In this document: positions 56,678 to 64,000 of the stretch, piece by piece
How the letters are laid out: each line of letters opens with the position of its first letter
Numbering within the stretch: position 1 is the stretch's first letter
Origin: Canna indica
Lineage: Eukaryota; Streptophyta; Magnoliopsida; Zingiberales; Cannaceae
Direction of reading: 5' to 3'
NCBI GenBank assembly: GCA_034359265.1
Contig: CP136893.1
Span: 21,770,001 to 21,834,000, forward strand
Length of the DNA stretch: 64,000 nt
Notes under the pieces: model-generated
The model's database searches: none
What the model was told of the DNA's origin: nothing
The model's input: the letters and a program-made list of their open reading frames with translations, nothing else
Position numbers and translations under genes: made by a program

Positions 56678-58531
56678 CTAGATAGAATTTACGGTATAAG
56701 ACAGATCATCACTATCTTCAAACTCCATCTTGTCCACGTTATCACTACCAAGATAAGCGCAAGTTCTGCGATCAACTTCAATCCAGCTTTTTCCTGGGGC
56801 CTTTCTTACACCCCTTTCTCTCATCAACTTCCTTATCTGCATAGCATCGTTCCATCGACCAACCGTCTTATAGACATTTGCAAGAAGGACATAGCTCAAG
56901 TGGTACCGTGGTTCCAACTCCATCATCTTCTTTGCCACTCTCTCAGCCACCCCTGGGCTTGAGTGGGTTGCACAAGCGCCGAGAAGAGCTGCCCATAGAG
57001 ACGAATCATTTTCATACTTTGCATTGTTTATCAAATCTTCAGCTTCTTCAAGTCGACCAACTCTGCTTAAGAGATCAACCATGCAATTATAATGCTCAAC
57101 CCCTGCTGTGATCCCGTAATCTTCTGTCATGGATCTAAAATACCTCTTGCCTTCATGAACCAGACCAGTGTGGCTACAAGCAAACAACACTCCAATGAAA
57201 CTAATATAATCTGGGCGAATCCCTTGTTTAACCATATCATTAAATAACTCAACAGCTTGTTCGCCTCTACCATTTTGAGCAAAGCCACAGATCATTGCAT
57301 TCCATGTAATTAAGTTTCTAATCGAGATATTAGAAAAGAGATGATGGGCATAATCTACAAGTCCACATTTTGCATAAAGATCAACCAGTGCAGATTCCAC
57401 AACTACGTTTCTCCATCCTCCTATTCTTAGGTACCTGCAGTGTACCTCCTTACCCTGTCTTATAGCTGCTAGACCTGCACAAGCCCGAAGAACTGTCCCA
57501 AAGCTGTAGCTTTCATCTTCTTTCTCCATCACCCGGAACAGCCTGAGTACAGCTTCATAGTTCTTGGCTTGGCAATACCCTCCAAGCAAGGCACACCAAG
57601 ACACTGCATTTCTTGTGCCCATTTGATCAAATACCTTCTGTGCATCTTGCATGAGCCCGCATTTTGCATACATGTCAAGGGTACTACTTTCGACCACAAC
57701 ATTTCCGCTGAGACCACTGGTGATGGCTCTAGCATGAGTTTCCTTGCCCTGTCTTACCCTACCTAAATTGCCCAATGCAGTCATGATTGTCCCACAAGTG
57801 AATCCATCCGGAATAATTGCGAGTTCCTTCCTCATCATCGAATAGAAGAAGTTTAGTGCTTCGCCGAATTCATCGTTCCACGTCAACACTGAGATGATAG
57901 AAGTCCAACAGATAGCATCAGGCTGGAGCAATTCCTCAAACACGCGCCTTGCGTCTTCCAATACAGAACTCCTGCCATACATATTAACAAGCGAGCTTGC
58001 AATCACATGATTCGTATCAAAACCACGCACGAAAACCATCCCATGAAAGCACCTACCCGCCCTGACGTCCCCAAGATCGGAACTTGCCTTCACGGCGGCA
58101 GAGAGGGTGAACGCATTAGGCTCGAGGCCACCGAAAGCCAACATCTTAACGAACATCCGCAGAGCTTCGAGGGGATGGCCGGTGCGAACATAGCCGGAGA
58201 CCATGGAGGTCCAGGAGATGACATCTCTTACAGGCAAACTCTCGAACACGCGGTGGACGACAAAGAAGTCAGGGCACAATTTGAAGTAGAGGGAGAGGAG
58301 GCTGTTACCGACGAAGCGGTCCGAATCGAGGCCTGACTTGACGAGATGTGCGTGGAACTGAAGGCCATGGGTGAGGGAGCCGGCCTTGGTGGCGGCCTGG
58401 AGGAGGGTGGCGTAGAGGAGGGGCTTTTTCGAGGGGCGGCGGCGGCCATTGCTGCTGGGATCGCCGAGGCAGAGAATCTGAGATTGGGGAAGGGGAGAAG
58501 AAGAACAATAACGCTTGTAGAATCGCTTCAT
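56678..58531 (-). CDS. E-class pentatricopeptide-repeat protein
   Basis: A single-exon gene of 617 codons. After a short Arg/Ser-rich N-terminus (KRFYKRYCSSSPLPQS) that could be an organelle-targeting peptide, PLS-type PPR motifs run from about residue 40 to 530. Examples are LLQAATKAGSLTHGLQFHAHLVKSG, VGNSLLSLYFK, DVISWTSMVSGYVRTGHPLEALRMF, NVVVESSTLDMYAKCGLMQDAQKVF, AVSWCALLGGYCQ and LITWNAMICGFAQNGRGEQAVELF (in pieces). The C-terminal E domain follows (LWAALLGACATHSS, ELEPRYHLSYVLLANVY, MRERGVRKAPGKSWIEV). No DYW deaminase domain is present. It resembles Arabidopsis At1g03540 (PCMP-E4 group) in motif order and length. Such proteins act in mitochondria or chloroplasts on RNA, often in C-to-U editing with partner proteins; the target here is unknown. 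No break is seen. Confidence 0.95.
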   Translation of the reverse strand: MKRFYKRYCSSSPLPQSQILCLGDPSSNGRRRPSKKPLLYATLLQAATKAGSLTHGLQFHAHLVKSGLDSDRFVGNSLLSLYFKLCPDFFVVHRVFESLPVRDVISWTSMVSGYVRTGHPLEALRMFVKMLAFGGLEPNAFTLSAAVKASSDLGDVRAGRCFHGMVFVRGFDTNHVIASSLVNMYGRSSVLEDARRVFEELLQPDAICWTSIISVLTWNDEFGEALNFFYSMMRKELAIIPDGFTCGTIMTALGNLGRVRQGKETHARAITSGLSGNVVVESSTLDMYAKCGLMQDAQKVFDQMGTRNAVSWCALLGGYCQAKNYEAVLRLFRVMEKEDESYSFGTVLRACAGLAAIRQGKEVHCRYLRIGGWRNVVVESALVDLYAKCGLVDYAHHLFSNISIRNLITWNAMICGFAQNGRGEQAVELFNDMVKQGIRPDYISFIGVLFACSHTGLVHEGKRYFRSMTEDYGITAGVEHYNCMVDLLSRVGRLEEAEDLINNAKYENDSSLWAALLGACATHSSPGVAERVAKKMMELEPRYHLSYVLLANVYKTVGRWNDAMQIRKLMRERGVRKAPGKSWIEVDRRTCAYLGSDNVDKMEFEDSDDLSYTVNSI

Positions 58532-59017
58532 CTACATGCTGAGAGAAAACTCGAGCAGGGGATGTTCCAGTTGCAGTGCGGCAGACGGGCAGAGCTTGCG
58601 CAAAGGCATCCAAACTATATAGAATGGTCAAAATTTCATGTACGTCCCTCTGTAGTCAGTTTATTCGCTTATGTATTCCTCACAAAAACCAAGGAGCATT
58701 TATTTTGAAATATAAAGGCTCTTTGGACTTTGGTTCTTTCAGAAAAAAATTTCCCAGGTAAAAATACTTATATATATATATATATTTAAATTTATATTTA
58801 TATATAAATATTCTTATATATTAACTTATAATACTATTTTATATTATTTTATATTCCTCATATAAATATTATGTTTCATATAATGTTATGAAGTTTCTTT
58901 TCTTTTTGTTTTTATTGAAAAGGGAAAATTATTGTTTTTCAAATATATGCAGCACAAGTTTATTTTGACAAAAATATTTTTATATGACAATGAATACACC
59001 ATAAATATTTTTTTAAA

Positions 59018-59564
59018 GGGTAAATATCTGAATACATCCTGAACTTTGAACATTTTTTCATTTGTAACCAAATCCTAAATAATACCAAATTACATCCTGA
59101 ATTTTGACATTGATATCAATTATAGTCTCCTGTTATCTCTCTGTCGTTTTCTCTGTTAACTGCATGATGTGGCATGCCACGTGGAATAAAATATTTTTAT
59201 TATTCACACATTATTAAAAAAATTAAAAAAATATTTTTTTTAAAAAAAACTTTATTTATTTATTTAAAACATATACATATATATTTTTTTTTAAAAACTT
59301 TATTAAAAAAAACTTTATTTACCGTGTGGAAGGATTTTTTTTAAAAAATATTTTTTATTTATTTTTAATGATACGTAAAAAATAATAATATTTTATTTCA
59401 CAAGTGCATGCCACGTCATGCAGTTAACAGAGATGACGACGGAGAAATGACGAGAGGTTATAATTGAGATCAATGTCAAAATTCAGGATGTAATTTGGTA
59501 TTATTTCGGATTTGATCACAAATGAGAAAATGTCCAAAGTTCAGGATGTATTTTGGTATTTACT
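59018..59564. mobile_element. Mutator-like long-TIR MITE
   Basis: A 547-bp element made almost entirely of two inverted arms of about 200 bp. Shared words are GTAAATA, ACATCCTGAACTTT, ACATTTTxTCATTTGT, AATAATACCAAATTACATC, CTGAATTTTGACATTGAT and GTTAACTGCATGA. A perfect 9-bp duplication TTTTTTAAA flanks it (59009-59017 and 59565-59573), though the flank is low-complexity. The middle is A/T runs. It lies between the divergently transcribed PPR and PLP-enzyme genes. Confidence 0.85.
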
Positions 59565-59827
59565 TTTTTTAAAAAAATTAAAATTGGAACTAATTAATTT
59601 ACACTAAATTATTTTAGGATTAAAATATTTCTATTTTCATTTTATAAGGATATATATACATATTTATTTATGTGTGTAAAATGAACCTCCTTAATAGATT
59701 ATATATTTAGGATTGAACTCAATCATTGAATAGAAGAAATATTTGGTGTCTTCTGCTAAATTCCTCATCTTTAAGCCAAAGACCTCAACCTCACTCGATA
59801 CCTTCCCGCCTCCCCATTGCCGATACC

Positions 59828-62800
59828 ATGGCCTTATCCTTGTCCTCCGCCGCCGCCGTCGCCGTCGCTCCCTTCGTGTGTTCTCCGCTCGTTCCACCCC
59901 GTCGAAGGATGCCTCGTGGTTTGTTCTTCGCTTCCGCGGCTGATACCGCGGCCTACCGCCCCTTGTCCCGCGCCCATTCTGCTTATCCTGCTCAACCCTT
60001 TGTTCCCGAGGTTGTGTTTTCAATCTTACCTCCGCTTTTCCCAATGAGATTATTCTTGTTCTTTCTCTTGACTAGTCGTGAAACCCTAAGTCGGAGTTTC
60101 TTTTCCCTCTTCAAACAAATGATAAAGGCAACGAGTTGAGCCCTAAATCTGCTTCAATGATTGTATTGAGCTGTTTAGGTAACTGAGGCTGTGGAATCCT
60201 TGTACTCGGAGTTCAAGGAGGTTGATAATTTGGTGGCGCACAACTCCATGCGGGTTCTAAAAGCTTTTCAGAACGCTGGAATTGGATCTCATGTAAAAGC
60301 CCTCTCAGCTTGGAACTAATTTTGTTTTCTGAAATACATTTGAAACTGTTGTTTGTTATGTTCTTTTGAATGTTTATCTATATTTGTCAGAATTAGAAAC
60401 TTGACGCCATATTTTGCAAAATGCTGGTTCGTGAGATTGATTTACCCACGAATTGCTATAGTCACATAATTCAGAATTTGAGGCAATTTAATTTTTCAAA
60501 TTTCAAATACCCTTCTTGGTTATATCTGTTGTCACTGCTTTTTCACTAAGATATGCTAAGCATAAATTGATAGCACAGTTTGAATATCTGTTGGTATCTT
60601 TTTGAGTATTTTCCTTGTTAAGTCGCCTCTACAAAGTGAACATGACATAGTCATGATATCATGTTCACATGGTATTGAGTCTATTGGCCCAAAGAAAATC
60701 AGTTATGCCCAAATTGAAAATAGTAGATAATTTGTAATTTTGTTCGAAATTCCAAATTATTGCTTGAGCTACAATAATTGGTTAGGGCCTGGATTTTCCC
60801 TTAAAAAATTGGATAGGACCTGAGTATCAATTGCTACAATTTTTTATAAATCTAATGTACCACAGACTAAATTAGATGTCCTTCACAAATCTATTATAAT
60901 GAAATTGAATTCAAATAAAATGATATTTGCAGTTCATATAGAAGCTTTTGTTATCTGGTGTTTAAGATTTTATTCTCCTTCTACTGCAGTACAACCTTCT
61001 TTAATTGAAGTATAAGTAATGCTTCATTTTATACTAACTGTTATATACCAGCATTTCAGTGGAAGTACTGGCTATGGTCATGATGATGGTGGGGGGCGTG
61101 AAGCACTTGACTGTGTTTTTGCTGAAATTGTTGGAGCAGAATCAGCAATAGTTCGCTCTCAGGTTTATAAAGATCTCTGGAGTTATATTTTATGAACCAT
61201 TTAGTCACACACTTGAACCCTTTTTTGGCCCTTTATCTATGCAGTTTTTCTCTGGTACACATGCCATTGCGTGTGCTTTGTTTGCATTTTTGAGGCCAGG
61301 GGATGAGGTGAACTATTCTTTGCTTTTCCTGGTTCCTAACTGTAGACTCAAGTTTAATCTACTTCATATCTCAGGTTACATTTGTTCTGAGGATGTAAAT
61401 TCTAATTATTATTTCCAGCTCTTAGCAGTTGCTGGAGCTCCTTATGACACCTTAGAAGAAGTAATTGGTATCAGAGAATCATCTAGCACTGGGTCTCTCA
61501 AAGATTTTGGAGTGACCTACCGTGAAGTTCCAGTAGAATCTCTTTTACTAAGTCACTTTGTTAACATTGTGAGATATGCCAAGCTCCATTATTCATCAAC
61601 TTCCTTCTGCTGAACATATTTTAGCTTACAGGAGATGGCGGCCTCAACTGGAATGCACTTTCTTTTGCTGTGAGACCCCATACAAAATGCACATTTATAC
61701 AGAGGTCATGTGGTTATTCTTGGCGCCAAAGCTTAAGCGTAGCTGATATCCAAAGAGCTATAACAGTGATAAAGGCATTGTCTTACTATTTGTTTGCTGC
61801 TTGCTTCTTCTTATCTTTAGTTACATATCCATGCTATCTGCACATTTTGGTCCCAGTAATTGTTAATATGTCATCTTGTGAATCTCTGCAGAAGCAGAAT
61901 CCAGATTGCATGGTCATGGTAGATAATTGTTATGGTGAATTTGTGGAAATGTTTGAGCCTCCTATGGTGGTAGGTGACAGGAATCTTTCCTATGATATAA
62001 AGCACTATACCACTTCTTGATTTGATGCTTGGCAGGGAGCTGATTTGATTGCCGGGAGCTTAATAAAGAATCCTGGTGGAACGATTGCACCTTGTGGTGG
62101 GTATGTTGCTGGGAAAAGAACATGGGTCGAGGCTGCAGCAGCCCGCCTTTCTGCACCTGGTCTTGGAGTAGATAGTGGATCCACACCTGGTGATGTAAGA
62201 CGAGCGCTTTTCCAGGGTTTGTTTCTTTCACCCCAAATGGTTGGAGAAGCAATAAAGGTGTGTTATAATAGGTGGCTTTCCATTCTGTCTTCAAACCTAA
62301 CTATTTACTAAATATTTGTTGTTAGGGAGGTTTACTCATTGCAGAGGTCATGTCAAATAAGGGATACAAGGTTCAACCACTTGCACGAGGACCTCGGCAT
62401 GATACTGTGCAGGTTTAGTTTAACCCACATGCATTTGTTTTGTTTTGTTTTTTTTTGTATTTCTTTTTCATTCAGGCATTTCATAATTATCAAATGTGTT
62501 TTCAAAACTAGGCTGGCCAGCCAATTCAACCAGTTTATGGTTGAATGAGTCTCAGATCTGGTCCAAGTTTTGCATTGAAACCACATTGGTCAAGAACCAG
62601 TCAAACCCAATCAAGTACTGGACAAACACTTCAAACTTGACTTGGTTGATCCGAATTTTGCTAATTTTCACATTATTTTTATTTTTATTTTTTGCTTTGT
62701 TTTTACTTGGACCATTTGAACTAGTTGCACCAGTCAGACAAAGGAATAGATTGACCTGCCAGTTCAATGCTCAATTCATGTTCTTATTCTTTGTTTTTTT

Positions 62801-62925
62801 TGTAGGCAGTACAGCTTGGAGGTCGACAACGCCTGATATCATTCTGTGAAGCTGTGCAAAGATGTTGTCCTATAGGATCTTTTATAAAGCCAACTGCTGG
62901 GGTTACCCCTGGATATGCATCAGAG
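59828..62925 (+). CDS. PLP-dependent 'aluminium resistance' family protein (3' partial)
   Basis: A member of the Met_gamma_lyase/Alum_res fold-type I PLP enzymes (bacterial YnbB-like); its substrate in plants is not settled. Ten in-frame exons are visible: 59828-60010, 60179-60292, 61052-61162, 61245-61307, 61419-61532, 61625-61774, 61892-61969, 62036-62257, 62326-62412, 62806-62925 (414 codons). The first exon has an Ala/Ser/Pro/Arg-rich presequence, probably for plastid import. Signatures are HFSGSTGYGHDDGGRE-like near residue 98, QFFSGTHAI, GVTYREVPLT, QRSCGYSWRQSL, MVDNCYGEF, the likely PLP lysine in GSLIKNPGGT, CGGYVAGK, SAPGLGVDSGSTPGDVRR, GLFLSPQMVGEAIKGG and FIKPTAGVTPGYASE. The last exon or exons fall beyond the window. 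Intron 6 starts GC rather than GT. The gene looks intact as far as it goes. Confidence 0.93.
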
Positions 62926-63536
62926 GTCTAAATCTTATACTTCTTCTACTCGTCTAATTTGATTAGTTAATTGGTTCATCTGATGGTAACTTCCTGTTTG
63001 GCTTTAACACGTTCAAATCACTCTTAAGTTCAATATAATGTGTTTGATGTCCTTGGCATTCTCTTGAAGTTTAGATCTCTTTGCATTTGATTTAAAGAGT
63101 TTATCTTGTATTACTCTCTTGCCTATAAATTTGGTCTTTTTTCCTGTGATGCACAGTTATGTGTCTTTGTCAGATTGTTCTATATTCTAGTAGACCAATA
63201 AGTATAATCACTATTTGTTGCTTAGCACACCACTTCCTATTGATGATTTTTCTCAATGAATAACAATTGTATTATTATATCTATTAATTTCCAGGCTTAT
63301 TTTGCCATCTTTGTGCTATCGATGTTACTTTTTGAAAAAATTGAAGTATCACCTATAAGTTTCCTCCAAGGAAACTAATCTTAAGACTGTTTAGTTATCA
63401 CTTTATATAGCATTACCTTCACGTACTGAAGAATTTGCATGAGGTGTTTTAAAAAAAATTGTATGTGATTGGCCACTGTTTTTGACGGCTTCAGCTATTA
63501 AAATTTGAAGTTAGAATAAGTCCAACAAGTTTCTTA

Positions 63537-64000
63537 GGGCCTGGTTGGTTAGCGAAACCAAGTCTGTTTTCATGATTTCGGTTTCACTGAAACCAAAACT
63601 GCTTACGAAAACGTGTTTGGTTCAGCGTTTTCATGAAACTGAATCAAAACCAGAATGAAAATGAAACCAATTTTCTTAATAAAAATGAAAACGCCAGAAT
63701 GTTGTTTTCTGTGGTTTCAAGACGGTCGGTTTCGTTATCAAAATGCAGTGACAACTTTATAATTATAAATATTTTTTTTATAAAATTTAATTAATTTAAA
63801 AATAAATCAAATTATATTTATTTTTTTAAAAAAAATAAAAATCATCATTTTCAACTCAAACTATTATCTTAAATTTACAAATTAATTAAACCAATTTATA
63901 TCTAATTGACTAAAACCCAAATTTTAAAATAACTCAATTTTCTTAAAGTTAATCTATTTATAATTAATCAAAACTAATTTAGACTACTAGACTTTTTTTT
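63537..64000. mobile_element. MITE or transposon end, truncated by window
   Basis: GGGCCTGGTTGGTTAGCGAAACC near 63538 is of the GGGCCTGTTTGGTT class common at plant MITE termini. It is followed by GGTTTCACTGAAACC and similar palindromic words, then AT-rich sequence to the window edge. It lies in the last visible intron of the PLP-enzyme gene. The other end is not in the window. Confidence 0.5.

Noticed and set aside
58007..58708. Plus-strand open frames of 109 and 120 codons
   Set aside because: Antisense to the well-supported PPR gene.
59691..60044. Minus-strand 117-codon basic frame
   Set aside because: Antisense to the first exon of the PLP-enzyme gene and GC-driven.
61670..62020. Reading exons 6 and 7 of the PLP-enzyme gene as one open frame through the intron
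   Set aside because: The intervening residues (ALSYYLFAACFFLSLV type) break the family alignment, and a branch-like region and CTGCAG acceptor are present. A GC-AG intron explains it better.
1..64000. Integrated pararetrovirus, tRNA, rRNA, or organellar DNA insertions
   Set aside because: I looked for coat/movement/RT signatures, cloverleaf patterns and plastid or rRNA landmarks and saw none that I could support by eye; a tool-based search would be needed to exclude short ones.

Overview
This is plant nuclear DNA: intron-rich genes in a dense matrix of nested transposable elements. The host genes are typical angiosperm housekeeping genes. The large introns, GC-rich 5' gene ends and GC-rich LTRs fit a non-grass monocot, but that placement is an inference and I do not name a species. 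No bacterial, organellar, tRNA, rRNA or CRISPR signal was seen.

Layout. 0-2.7 kb holds a Ty1/copia RNase H fragment, a possible CACTA ORF fragment and a hAT-type MITE. 3.7-12.0 kb (minus) is a complete nine-exon alpha-SNAP gene of 289 codons, whose 4.2-kb eighth intron holds a foldback repeat and LTR-like repeats. 13-17.3 kb is decayed retroelement sequence with two tandem-repeat arrays and a hAT MITE. 17.6-24.2 kb holds three diverged copies of an AT-rich repeat, invaded by a long-TIR Mutator-like element (9-bp TSD), a 2.9-kb solo LTR (5-bp TSD) and a hAT MITE. 24.6-25.3 kb is a LINE RNase H relic. 26.8-27.1 kb is one small unrecognised gene.

27.3-47.7 kb is a transposon graveyard. It has a Mutator-like element with a hAT MITE inside it, three abutting MITEs (one holding a CACTA MITE), several CACTA pieces including a broken tnp2-type transposase, a GRF zinc-finger gene split by a solo LTR, a LINE ORF1 relic, and a PIF/Harbinger element whose Myb-like second ORF is split by a second solo LTR with a perfect 5-bp TSD. 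Both solo LTRs belong to one family, whose U3 regions carry arrays of GTCGAC-centred palindromes just upstream of a TATAAATA box.

48-64 kb is gene-rich. Glutathione synthetase (plus, 12 coding exons) contains a textbook U12-type AT-AC intron. A single-exon E-class pentatricopeptide-repeat gene lies on the minus strand. A PLP-dependent 'aluminium resistance / methionine gamma-lyase-related' gene (plus) runs off the right edge. The genes do not form a pathway: alpha-SNAP serves membrane fusion, glutathione synthetase makes glutathione, the PPR protein is predicted to act on organellar RNA, and the last is a PLP enzyme of unsettled role.

I found no convincing new multi-gene system. The most notable items are the AT-AC intron, the missing in-frame ATG ahead of a transit-peptide-like stretch of glutathione synthetase, the LTR palindrome arrays, five same-TIR hAT elements each with a different short repeated word, and several datable nested insertions with intact target-site duplications.
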